Assembly: GCA_026397335.1 (NCBI GenBank)
Contig: JAPLVB010000010.1
Location: forward strand, 1-44,929
DNA length: 44,929 bases
Direction of reading: 5' to 3'
Source: Candidatus Aenigmatarchaeota archaeon
Lineage (GTDB): Archaea > Aenigmatarchaeota > Aenigmatarchaeia > QMZP01
Shown: piece after piece, positions 22,824 through 30,222 of the stretch
How positions within the stretch are numbered: position 1 is the stretch's first letter
How the letters are laid out: every line of letters starts with the position of its first letter
Translations under genes and position numbers: made by a program
The notes under the pieces: model-generated
Databases searched by the model: none
Told to the model about the DNA's origin: nothing
The model's input: the letters and a program-made list of their open reading frames with translations, nothing else

Positions 22824-23327
22824 ATGCAAGATTGTCTGTTTTGCCAGATAGTGGCTGGGAAAATACAAGCCAAAAAAGTTTATGAGGATGACCACTCGAT
22901 TGGCTTTCTTGACATAAACCCGAGGAATCCCGGCCATACGCTGGTGATACCGAAGAAGCATTTTGAGACCATACTCGATATGCCGGAAAAGGAGGCAGGG
23001 AAGCTTTTTGAGAGTGTGCAAAAAGTCGCTGCAATGGTAAAAACCGGAACAAACAGCCAGGGAATATCCATAGGCCAGAGCAATGGCCAGGCAGCCGGCC
23101 AGGTAGTGAGGCATGTGCATGTACACGTTATTCCAAGATTTGCAAACGAGGGACCTGTGGGTCTTGAAGGCATTCTTCCTTCCAAAAAGATAGATGACCT
23201 TTCCATGGATAAGATAGCAGCATCAATCAAGTCTGCTTCTGCTCATGCGCACCATGCACACAAGGAAGAGGAGCCGAAAAGCGAGAAAAAATCCAAGAAG
23301 TCAGAAGACATAAGCTTTGAGTTCTGA
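22824..23327 (+). CDS. HIT-family nucleotide hydrolase/transferase
   Basis: A 167-residue protein with the zinc-type N-terminus CLFCQIVAGKI, the core YEDDHSIGFLDINPRNPGHT, and the catalytic histidine triad VRHVHVHVIPR (about residues 93-103). HIT enzymes hydrolyse NMP-linked compounds such as AMP-NH2 or Ap4A; the substrate here is unknown. The C-terminal 35 residues are a Lys/Glu/His-rich extension not typical of the family. GGAGGCG precedes the start. Confidence 0.9.
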   Translation: MQDCLFCQIVAGKIQAKKVYEDDHSIGFLDINPRNPGHTLVIPKKHFETILDMPEKEAGKLFESVQKVAAMVKTGTNSQGISIGQSNGQAAGQVVRHVHVHVIPRFANEGPVGLEGILPSKKIDDLSMDKIAASIKSASAHAHHAHKEEEPKSEKKSKKSEDISFEF

Positions 23328-23372
23328 TGGCATTGCTATTTATTATTCCTGCTGCTAGATTATTGGTTAGTC

Positions 23373-23480
23373 GGGGCTATGGTGTAGCTTGGTCTAGCAT
23401 TAGCGCATGGGGACAAGCTGTTCTTCATCGAAGGCTTGCCACGGTTGCGTTAGACCCCGGTTCAAATCCGGGTAGCCCCA
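23373..23480 (+). tRNA. tRNA-Pro (anticodon GGG) with a 37/38 intron
   Basis: Acceptor GGGGCTA/TAGCCCC; anticodon stem AGCGC/GCGTT; loop ATGGGG-(intron)-T with anticodon GGG. The intron is about 33 nt (23413-23445), with inner helix CAAGC/GCTTG and a weak central helix TGG/CCA; its ends are uncertain by one base. After removal the tRNA is 75 nt, like tRNA-Pro(TGG). Confidence 0.88.
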
Positions 23481-23592
23481 TTTTAGAGCTTCCGCTAACC
23501 AATCGATAGCTCGCTCAGAACTGAGTTGTCAACTTGGTTTTAGAGCTTCCGCTAACCCGTTGATACTCTCAGAATCGAGTTCTCAACTTAGT
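23481..23592. repeat. Two tandem ~56-bp repeats
   Basis: TTTTAGAGCTTCCGCTAACC is repeated exactly at 23481-23500 and 23538-23557. Each copy ends in a related segment: CTCAGAACTGAGTTGTCAAC (from 23514) and CTCAGAATCGAGTTCTCAAC (from 23568). The array fills the gap between tRNA-Pro(GGG) and the minus-strand zinc-protein gene and runs into its stop codon. It is unrelated to the GAAG..CTTC hairpins. Confidence 0.75.
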
Positions 23593-23785
23593 ATTTCCTT
23601 CTCTTCATGAAGCACTCTTTGCAGTAAACAGGTCTGTCTCCGCTGGGCTTGAATGGGACTTCCGTCTCCTTCCCGCACTCAGAACAAACGGCCTTGTGCA
23701 TCTCTCTTGGGCCGAAGTCTCTGCGCTGTCCACCAAAGCCTCCACCTGAAGGTCTGTCGCCGAAGCGCTTTCTTTCAAATGCCAT
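23588..23785 (-). CDS. CxxC-x17-CxxC zinc protein
   Basis: A 65-residue protein: an Arg/Gly-rich N-terminus (RFGDRPSGGGFGGQRRDFG) followed by CSEC-x17-CKEC with VPFKPSGDRPVY inside. It is a paralogue of 14960-15172. The RGG-like tail suggests RNA binding, by analogy only. Its upstream region holds a hairpin (23830-23859). Confidence 0.75.
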   Translation of the reverse strand: MAFERKRFGDRPSGGGFGGQRRDFGPREMHKAVCSECGKETEVPFKPSGDRPVYCKECFMKRRKY

Positions 23786-23829
23786 TTTATCCTTTCTCTT
23801 ATCGGATTCTCGTGTTGGAACCTTTGATT

Positions 23830-23859
23830 GAAGGCTTTATTCAATTGAACCAAGCCTTC
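23830..23859. repeat. Hairpin GAAGGCTT/AAGCCTTC
   Basis: An 8-bp perfect stem with a 14-nt loop, 45 bp upstream of the start of the minus-strand zinc-protein gene, followed by GTTCTAAAG as in other members. It is a variant of the dispersed family with a larger loop. Confidence 0.6.
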
Positions 23860-23931
23860 GTTCTAAAGTTCTTTGTTTATCTGTCCGCTTTAACTTGTTG
23901 TTTATGATTCTGTCTATAATGTGTTTGGGTA

Positions 23932-23991
23932 TTTATATACGTTTTGCAGAATTACTCTTAAGTTAGAATGAAGGCGTCTCTTGACGCCTTC
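23932..23991 (+). promoter_or_regulatory. tRNA-Gly promoter and leader hairpin
   Basis: TATA box TTTATATA (23932-23939) predicts a start near 23965. The leader carries GAAGGCGTC-TCTT-GACGCCTTC (23970-23991, 9-bp stem) 12 nt before the tRNA. It is a hairpin-family member placed inside the transcript of a tRNA gene. Confidence 0.55.
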
Positions 23992-24002
23992 GGTCTCGAA
24001 TC

Positions 24003-24139
24003 GCGCCGATGGTCCAATGGCTAAGACAAAGGCCTTCCAAGCCTTTTATCCGGGTTCGAAAGCCAATCCCTTCTTTCCCGAAAGAAGGTCTAGGCCTTAC
24101 CCCAAGAAAGGGGTCTTGCAGAAAATCCCGGTCGGCGCA
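24003..24139 (+). tRNA. tRNA-Gly (anticodon TCC) with a T-loop intron; attachment site of the element
   Basis: Acceptor GCGCCGA/TCGGCGC, discriminator A; anticodon stem AAGGC/GCCTT with loop CTTCCAA; T stem CCGGG/CCCGG. The T loop is interrupted: TTCGAA at 24055-24060, then about 65 nt, then T at 24126. The intron (about 24061-24125, ends uncertain by 1-2 bases) has two internal hairpins (CCTTCTTT/AAAGAAGG, ACCCC/GGGGT). Its site is 59/60, a known non-canonical position. The 3' end CCCGGTCGGCGCA is duplicated at 36089-36101. A mature length of 72 nt is normal. Confidence 0.85.
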
Positions 24140-24150
24140 CTCGGCTTCAG

Positions 24151-24201
24151 GTGTAATACGCCACCGTTTCGAATAAAAAATTTCGAGGGGGTGTATTACA
24201 C
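24151..24201 (+). promoter_or_regulatory. Dyad in the integrase leader
   Basis: GTGTAATAC (24151-24159) is perfectly inverted as GTATTACAC (24193-24201), with further pairing of CC/GG and TTTCGAA/TTTCGA towards an A-rich loop. The right arm ends at the base before the integrase ATG and includes the purine-rich GAGGGGG likely used for ribosome binding. It could be an integrase operator, an arm-type binding site, or an RNA hairpin hiding the start. Confidence 0.6.
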
Positions 24202-25488
24202 ATGGCCAAAGAAGACGAGCTGAAGGCCAGCATAGGAAGGCTCAGGGGATCCCCTATTTCTGCGCGGAACAAGAAGTCCATCCTGAGATTCTCGGATTTC
24301 TGCCTTTCCACGGGCCTTCACGTGAACACGATAAAGAAATACCTCTGCTACCTGCCCAAGATGGCGGAAATGCTGGGGAAGGACTTCGAGAAGTGCTCAA
24401 GGGAAGACGTAATGAAATTCATGGCCCGCATCGAGGGCTCTGATATGGCGGAAAGGACCAAATACGACTACAAGAAGATGATCAAGCGTTTCTACAAATG
24501 GCTCCTGGGCGAGGACGAGTTCTACCCTCCACAGGTCCGCTGGATCAAATGCAGCCTCAAGAACTGCTACAAGATGCTCCCGGAGGACCTGCTTTCTGAG
24601 GACGAAATCAGGAAACTGATAGAAGCGGCCACGAACATGAGGGACAAGTCCCTAGTCTCCATGCTTTACGAGGGAGGTTTCAGGATAGGCGAGGTATTGC
24701 CCCTTAAAATGAAACATATAGAGTTCAATGCCCAATTTGCGAGGGTAACTGTGCCCCAGGAGGGCAAGACCGGGGTAAGGAGGGTCCTGCTGGTAAACTC
24801 CGCCCCGTATATAGCCAACTGGCTGAGCCACCACGAGCAGAGGGGAGACCCGAACGCCTCCGTATGGGTATCCATACGCCATAACGGGAAAAAGACCCAA
24901 TACAACACCGTAAGGAGCCTCCTGATAGACCTGGCCAAGAAGGCCGGGGTAAAAAAGCGCGTAAACCCCCATTCCTTCAGGCACGCGAGGGCCACCCACC
25001 TGGCCGGGATGCTGACGGAATCCCAGATGAAGCAATACCTGGGCTGGACCCAGGGCTCCAAGATGGCGGCTGTATACGTCCACCTGAGCGGCAGGGATGT
25101 AGACAACAGGATCCTGGAGATGCACGGCCTCAAGAAGCCCGAAGAAGAGGAAAAAGCCAGGCAAATGGAGCCGAAAATCTGCCCGGCCTGCGAAAAGGCC
25201 AATGAGTTCGAGGCCAGGATATGCTGCCGATGCGGCAGGGTCCTGGACATAAAGGCCGCAATAGAGGAAGAAAACGCCTACGAGAAACGGATCTCGGGCT
25301 TCTTCGCCGGAAGGCCGGAAACCCTTGCAGACCTGATGGCCTACCTGAAGGCCGAAATTAGGAAACAAATCGAACAGGAACTCGACATTAAGAGTATGAA
25401 AACCGAACTGCTGGAGAAATTCAGGAGGGATCTGGAGAAGGAGCCTGCGGAAAGGGTTTTGGAGAGGATGAGGATTGCGGCTAAATGA
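24202..25488 (+). CDS. Tyrosine recombinase (integrase) with C-terminal zinc ribbon
   Basis: A 428-residue recombinase. The core-binding domain is about residues 1-110 (NKKSILRFSDFCLSTGLHVNT). The catalytic domain has Arg in YEGGFRIGEVLPLKMKH (about 160), HSFRHARATHL (HxxR, about 258-268), LGWTQGSKMAAVYVHLSG with the Tyr nucleophile (about 279-296). After it come CPACEKANEFEARICCRCGR, a zinc ribbon, and a coiled, charged tail. It should integrate and excise the element at tRNA-Gly. The gene is more GC-rich than most of the cargo, which has a long antisense open frame as a side effect. Confidence 0.92.
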   Translation: MAKEDELKASIGRLRGSPISARNKKSILRFSDFCLSTGLHVNTIKKYLCYLPKMAEMLGKDFEKCSREDVMKFMARIEGSDMAERTKYDYKKMIKRFYKWLLGEDEFYPPQVRWIKCSLKNCYKMLPEDLLSEDEIRKLIEAATNMRDKSLVSMLYEGGFRIGEVLPLKMKHIEFNAQFARVTVPQEGKTGVRRVLLVNSAPYIANWLSHHEQRGDPNASVWVSIRHNGKKTQYNTVRSLLIDLAKKAGVKKRVNPHSFRHARATHLAGMLTESQMKQYLGWTQGSKMAAVYVHLSGRDVDNRILEMHGLKKPEEEEKARQMEPKICPACEKANEFEARICCRCGRVLDIKAAIEEENAYEKRISGFFAGRPETLADLMAYLKAEIRKQIEQELDIKSMKTELLEKFRRDLEKEPAERVLERMRIAAK

Positions 25489-26002
25489 TATCATATGGCG
25501 GAGGGTATTGTCTAACCATGTGCCTTAGCTTTCTCTCAATCATTTTTGCATCATTGATTATCCTTTTTATTTTTAATTCAGAATATTTTTCTCTTTCATC
25601 AAAACTGTGAGAGAAGTCATTTCTAAGTTCCCTTAATCGATTCAGTTTTTTATATTCCGATTCATTAATGCGATTAAATATCAACGCATAGTCATTAATT
25701 TGGAAATTTTTCATCTTTTTTATCAACTCTAAAACCTTCTTGTATCTTGGATCTCCTTCATCAAGCGGAATGTTTTCATGCCCTTTAATACGCTTTAACA
25801 AAAGGAACCTTAGTTGTTCTGAAATTTGTATGAATATTGTTCCGATTGCTTCTAAATAGAAACCTTTAGCAATACATTCATCAACTTTACGCTCGTCATA
25901 TTTTGTGATGAAGGAGAACAGCCTTTTGGTATATGTCTCAACGGTGTCTTGGATTTTGATGTTTTCTGTTAGGGTTTTTTTATGACGCTTTTCTTCTTCC
26001 AT
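25481..26002 (-). CDS. HEPN-like helical protein
   Basis: A 173-residue, mostly helical protein. LNRLRELRNDFSHSFDEREK contains R-N-D-F-S-H, the Rx4-6H motif of HEPN ribonucleases (about residue 135), preceded by a long helix pair as in that fold. HEPN proteins cleave RNA in toxin-antitoxin and defence systems. No nucleotidyltransferase (MNT) partner is adjacent, so it would be a single-gene system or an accessory. AT-rich; overlaps the integrase stop by 8 nt tail to tail. Confidence 0.5.
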   Translation of the reverse strand: MEEEKRHKKTLTENIKIQDTVETYTKRLFSFITKYDERKVDECIAKGFYLEAIGTIFIQISEQLRFLLLKRIKGHENIPLDEGDPRYKKVLELIKKMKNFQINDYALIFNRINESEYKKLNRLRELRNDFSHSFDEREKYSELKIKRIINDAKMIERKLRHMVRQYPPPYDII

Positions 26003-26073
26003 AGTATTTTTTTCTTAATTAGTTTAATAAGGGCTATAGGGGTGTTATAATTCAAACATACTGATACAGTTTG

Positions 26074-26601
26074 TTATTTTTTCTTAATCGAACTCATCCA
26101 ATCCTTGACGGCACGTGTTGCGATTACATCATCTTCATTGTACTTTAGAATTTTATCCAGAATACTGCTGTCTTTTGTTTGTGTATATGCAATATACATC
26201 GCAATTGATTCTGTAGCGCTTACATCTTTTTGCCTCCATTTGAAACCGCAATAAGGCGCTACTTTTTTTAGTGAATATCCATAAGTTGGAAACATGATGC
26301 TTCTCCTGGCTATAGGAAGTAAATCTAATAAAGAGGATTCTATCTTTACCCACAATCCTGGTGAACATCCATGACGCATAGCAAGTTTTTTGAAGTGAGT
26401 ACTTTCATAATTATGCCAATGATATAAAATAAAATCATCTTTTTTGGCGATCCACTGAAGAAATTCCTTCCACATTCTACCCTCTTCTTCAAAGGAATGA
26501 GCAACAAATGGATAAAATTTTTCTTTACCTTTTCCTCTCTCAAGGACACCTATGAGATAATCTATAGGTTCGATTTCAACATCATTCTCGCCATCTCCCA
26601 T
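26074..26601 (-). pseudogene. RNase H-like part of a broken TM0106-type nuclease
   Basis: 175 codons of an RNase_H_2/YprB-type exonuclease domain: DYLIGVLERGKGKEKFYPFV, FILYHWHNYESTHFKKLA, YNEDDVIATRAVKDW (the last with the distal acidic residues). The first catalytic strand is missing because it lies upstream in the same frame, beyond a TAA: reading back gives NFFEF-stop-GTNKT, where FDxEG is expected. It continues the gene at 26638-27477 in the same frame, 12 codons away. Confidence 0.65.
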
Positions 26602-26637
26602 TGTAGTCTTATTTGTACCTTAAAATTCAAAAAAGTT

Positions 26638-27477
26638 TTATTTTTTTTTCTCTGTAATTTGAAAAGGTGCGGGTTTAATTTTTTTGTGTTTTCGTGTCTC
26701 GTTTGCTTCTTTACATATCAAACTCATATCCATTGTCCTTTCTGCTTCTGTATTGGTGTAACTTTCCCATGGCCATCCACACCCATTATAGGTCGGGGTT
26801 GGTTTGACTTTCCCTGCACGTATGTCTCGAAACAGTTGTATATCATCTTTAAGCATTTGTTCATAATCCGAAAACCGGTATTTTGACGCCTCATTCTCTC
26901 CGTTTACAATAATGAAATGATTTGGAACGTATTTTTGAATTTTTCCAAGAAGTAGAGAGTAAAAGGCTGTCTGAAGCAGGTGTTTTTCCTTAATATTAGT
27001 CGCTAGCTTAATTTCTTTCGGAATATAGTGATATTCCCCAAATATGGATTTTCCCTCATCAACACGCTCAATGACGTCTACAACACCAAAAATGCCGTCC
27101 GGAAGGTAAAACAAGGGAACATTTGTGATGACATTAGCTCCCATGACCATCGATCGAAGAGCTATTTTGAAGCCTTCCTCATATGTCTCGAATTCAAGTC
27201 TTTCGGCTCCTGGATAAGCTTCCTTTATGAATCGCGTCTCATGTTCCTTTCCAAGCCTAAATAGTAATTTCTCATAATCTCCAATCGGATCGCGCATTTC
27301 CGGGGGTGCGAAAAACCTACACCAAACAGCAAAGGGTTGTTCTGAGGCTTGGGCAATATCACTCGCGGCAACGTCTTTTGGCCCAGAAAGGCAGAACCCG
27401 AAAATCTTTTCAATGTCCATTAACAACATCTCCTGATCATCATAGTCAAGATTCTTTTGGCCAAACAAATCTTGCAT
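26638..27477 (-). pseudogene. RecB-like nuclease part of a broken TM0106-type protein
   Basis: 279 codons of a PD-(D/E)xK domain of the RecB/Cas4-like TM0106 family. It shows FAVWCRFFAPPE (a degenerate metal-cluster Cys region), LGKEHETRFIKEAYPG, GIFGVVDVIERV (the catalytic Asp), and YIPKEIKLATNIKEKHLLQT (the ExK plus the downstream Gln/Tyr helix). The frame ends in TAA at 26638-26640 within an A-rich run. In the family the RNase H-like domain follows in one chain; here it follows in the same frame after two stops. It may still be made as a separate RecB-domain protein. Confidence 0.65.
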
Positions 27478-27868
27478 CCATCTTTGGAAAGTTCCTTTCC
27501 TGCCTTAGCATTTCCAATAGCTTCTGGGCCTTGAATCTGAGCTTGTACCCCTTAAGGTCTTTTCTGGAGATTTTGGAGTCCTTAACACCACCATCGGGCA
27601 ATTGGGATGCTTTCTGAAAAGCAAAAATTTCTCCATGCCTTTCAACAACTTTACGCTTTTGATTCTTTCTCAAGAAGATGTCCTCTTTCCATATGTATTC
27701 GTTCTTTTCCAGTTCAGTCAAATACTTTTTGAGGGTTCTTGACCTGTCTATTCCTATTCCTATTGATTGAAGCCATTTAGCAATCAGGTGTGAGTTATTG
27801 TGACCCCTTTCTATGGCTAAGAGTACGAAAATCTTCCTTTCTGATATACTATTTGGGTAATTTTTCAT
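27446..27868 (-). CDS. Winged-helix protein of the element
   Basis: A 140-residue protein with an N-terminal winged helix (SERKIFVLLAIERGHNNSHLI, then SRTLKKYLTELEKNEYIWKE) and a basic C-terminal half. It overlaps the start of the RecB-like frame by 32 nt, so the two were probably co-translated. Presumably it regulates or assists that nuclease; the C-terminal part is not recognised. Confidence 0.55.
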   Translation of the reverse strand: MKNYPNSISERKIFVLLAIERGHNNSHLIAKWLQSIGIGIDRSRTLKKYLTELEKNEYIWKEDIFLRKNQKRKVVERHGEIFAFQKASQLPDGGVKDSKISRKDLKGYKLRFKAQKLLEMLRQERNFPKMDARFVWPKES

Positions 27869-27914
27869 ACTTTTCTCAATTCCTATTTCGGAAACAGCTT
27901 TTTAAGCAAGATTA

Positions 27915-28019
27915 ATGAGAGAACTGCTCGAAAAGGCGAAAAGAAAGGCGCTCCTGGAAATTCTGGATGAAGAGCTAGAGAGACGGAGGGTGCTTGGTGA
28001 ACACCATGAAGAAGATTGA
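27915..28019 (+). CDS. Possible 34-residue helical peptide
   Basis: The ORF reads MRELLEKAKRKALLEILDEE then a charged tail ending in HHEED. It would be a single amphipathic helix. It overlaps the start of the following winged-helix gene and contains that gene's ribosome-binding site (GGAGGG 27985-27990), a layout typical of coupled small genes. Without comparison it may be chance. Confidence 0.3.
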   Translation: MRELLEKAKRKALLEILDEELERRRVLGEHHEED

Positions 28020-28209
28020 AGAATCGATACTCCGTCTTCTGAAAAATAGAACATTATCCACTGACACCCTTGCTTTTGCCCTTGACGAAAGTCCTGGACA
28101 TATGAACAAGATATTGATAAATCTTGAACAATGGGATCAAATTGAGCGCGTAACTTGTCAAAAAGTTATTTATTGGAGGTTAAGAAAGGTCGATTTGGGA
28201 AGGCAGTGA
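27997..28209 (+). CDS. Small winged-helix protein
   Basis: 70 residues from GTG 27997, 7 nt after GGAGGG; ATG 28006 is an alternative. A single winged helix: EESILRLLKNRTLSTDTLAFAL, then ESPGHMNKILINLEQWDQIERV and a wing YWRLRKV. It is divergent from the 27446-27868 gene, so one of them may control the shared region. Confidence 0.55.
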   Translation: MNTMKKIEESILRLLKNRTLSTDTLAFALDESPGHMNKILINLEQWDQIERVTCQKVIYWRLRKVDLGRQ

Positions 28210-28304
28210 CCTGCTTAGTTGGGAAGAATTCTGAGCATCACTGTTATTGTTTTAAGTGGGGTTAAGGTTTGATAGAATAATTTTCTACAACCTTGCATCA
28301 ATAT

Positions 28305-29477
28305 CTATTTCTTTCTAAATTCGTCTCTTACTATTGCATATCTTATAAGGTTTATGATTAATTCTTTGCTGTTATCCCAGGTAAGGGGTTTATTATCTGG
28401 TATTTTGCCAAGATTAATAATTTTGTCACTCTTGACTAAATTCTTTGTGTATTTACTTTTTTTACAAAACTTAATTACATCAATATTCTTTGATCGTCCC
28501 CCCTTTCGCCCGCTTGCACCAGAAGCCATACTACCATCATGTGAAAAAACCCAGTTCATTTTATTTTTCTTTATGTATTTGTCCATCCGAAGCTGTAAAG
28601 AATTGTGTATCTTTTTATCATTCTCAATTCCAACGGTTAATGAAGTATACCCTCTACTAACACCAAAAATCGACATAAGGATATTAAAAGGCTTACCTTT
28701 ATGGTCTTTTATTTCAAAAAATCTGTAATCCCCCAGATAACCTCCACCACTTGCATTTGGAATAATTGCGTCCTTTATTCCATTATCTTTAATCTGGAAA
28801 TGATTTACTTTAATACTGTTTTTAAATAGTTTTTTATCATTGATTAAAAGTCCTCCTCTTAAGCCTATTATCAATGGATAAAGTTCTTCTTTGGTATCTT
28901 TGCCTATGAATCCGTCATACTTATATTTTTTAGCGTTTTCTTTTTTACTGTATTCAGAAAATTTTAGAGGGAAAATCTTTTCTTTCTTAACAAATTCTAT
29001 TTTATGTTTCTTACTTAAATCAGATAGTTTTTTAGGTCGTTTTATTTCCACGTGTTTATTATTATTTTTAATTTGATACCATCCTAAGTTATTTTTATTT
29101 GGTTTACAACCTTCTGCACGGCTACACAAACAAATAAATTTACATTTCAAAGTTTTATTGTACTTTAGAGCCTGAGTAAGAGCACCACCCTTAATGCATT
29201 TCTTTTCACTTTTAATTTCATAAAGTAGCCATGGTTTTGCATCTACACCTTCTGATTGAAAAATGACAATGTCTGCTCTCTGGCGTTTTCCCATCTTATA
29301 GTGTGTTAGGCATTCTTCAACTTTTATGGATTTCTCAGGAACATGATCATATTTCAATAAATGCCGTAGCACTATTTGACGAATCTTTTCCTCTTCCAGA
29401 TGCTTATAAATATATTTTTTTCTTATTAAGCACTTCAGGGGTCGCGGTTTCTTTTTCACATTCCAAATTATTATCAC
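28305..29477 (-). CDS. HsdR-N-like PD-(D/E)xK nuclease
   Basis: A 390-residue protein. The N-terminal third resembles the type I restriction R-subunit N-terminal domain: EEKIRQIVLRHLLKY, KRQRADIVIFQ (the catalytic Asp), WLLYEIKSEKKCIKGGALTQ (ExK) and KFICLCSRAEG. The remaining 260 residues are Lys-rich and not recognised; HDGSMASGASGRKGGRSKNID may be a flexible loop. There is no helicase or methylase neighbour, so it is not a type I system. It is strongly AT-rich. The first codon is GTG 29477. Confidence 0.6.
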   Translation of the reverse strand: MIIIWNVKKKPRPLKCLIRKKYIYKHLEEEKIRQIVLRHLLKYDHVPEKSIKVEECLTHYKMGKRQRADIVIFQSEGVDAKPWLLYEIKSEKKCIKGGALTQALKYNKTLKCKFICLCSRAEGCKPNKNNLGWYQIKNNNKHVEIKRPKKLSDLSKKHKIEFVKKEKIFPLKFSEYSKKENAKKYKYDGFIGKDTKEELYPLIIGLRGGLLINDKKLFKNSIKVNHFQIKDNGIKDAIIPNASGGGYLGDYRFFEIKDHKGKPFNILMSIFGVSRGYTSLTVGIENDKKIHNSLQLRMDKYIKKNKMNWVFSHDGSMASGASGRKGGRSKNIDVIKFCKKSKYTKNLVKSDKIINLGKIPDNKPLTWDNSKELIINLIRYAIVRDEFRKK

Positions 29478-29487
29478 CTAATTCTTA

Positions 29488-30093
29488 TTACATCCCCGCT
29501 ATCCTTCCCGCATCCGTCAGGCACAGGCTGCCGTTTTTGTCTTCTATCAAGCCCTTGTCCTTGAGGGATTTAAGGTTTCTGTAGAGCATTGCCCTGCTGA
29601 TTTTGAGGTCTTTGGAGAGGCTTGTGATAGAAGGCTTCTTTGCCTTGCATGGCTCCAGGGACTTCAGGAGGGAGAGCTGGCTGGGATTGAGGTCGAAGGA
29701 GAGGATGGGAAGGTCTATTATCTCATTGTTTTCGTCTATTACGTACATTATGCGCTTTATGCGGAGATTACGCTTGTATGAGGCAAAAAGGAGCCCCAAA
29801 GCCTGGGGTTTTCTGGATGGGGTTATGTTAACGTATATCTCATCTGTTATGGGGATGAAGTCTATGAGGGAGACTATGTCCCGTGTTATGGGGACTATCT
29901 CGTAGATGTCTATCTTCTTCTCCTGGATCTGGAGGGCTTTGCCGAACATATCTTTTATCTTTTTCACGGTGGCAAGCTGCTCCGCGTTGGGTCTCTTGTC
30001 CACCAGGAGGAAGAGGCTGCTTACGGAGAGCCGGGTGATGGCAAGGACTATGGAATCTGCGGAATATACCGTGGATATCAGGATTCTGGCCAT
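29488..30093 (-). CDS. CARF-winged-helix regulator (Csa3-like)
   Basis: A 201-residue protein with an N-terminal Rossmann-like CARF domain (ILISTVYSADSIVLAITRLS; second motif YVNITPSRKPQALGLLFASY) and a C-terminal winged helix (ITSLSKDLKISRAMLYRNLK). CARF domains bind cyclic oligoadenylate made during CRISPR type III immunity; Csa3 proteins regulate cas genes. No cas gene or CRISPR array is in the window. Its upstream region has GTATATATGTATAC-like palindromes between it and the zinc-finger gene, which could be operators. Confidence 0.72.
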   Translation of the reverse strand: MARILISTVYSADSIVLAITRLSVSSLFLLVDKRPNAEQLATVKKIKDMFGKALQIQEKKIDIYEIVPITRDIVSLIDFIPITDEIYVNITPSRKPQALGLLFASYKRNLRIKRIMYVIDENNEIIDLPILSFDLNPSQLSLLKSLEPCKAKKPSITSLSKDLKISRAMLYRNLKSLKDKGLIEDKNGSLCLTDAGRIAGM

Positions 30094-30222
30094 GATACTG
30101 CTATTTGAAATTGCGGGTTTAAAAGTTTACTTGTGTATATTATTGTATATATGTATACTTTTTAGTAAACGCTTAAATACTCATTGATTCAAATATTAAG
30201 CTGGTCGGGAACTGGTGATGGT

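Noticed and set aside
23981..24223. 80-codon open frame across tRNA-Gly
   Set aside because: It runs through the tRNA exons and intron and has no support as protein.
24652..25494. 280-codon open frame antisense to the integrase
   Set aside because: Composition is the mirror of a GC-rich coding strand, and the integrase frame has all catalytic motifs.
26602..26640. Stop-codon readthrough or TAA reassignment joining the two nuclease halves
   Set aside because: Many other genes in the window end in TAA at their expected ends (for example 1761-1763 and 7193-7195), so TAA is a normal stop here.
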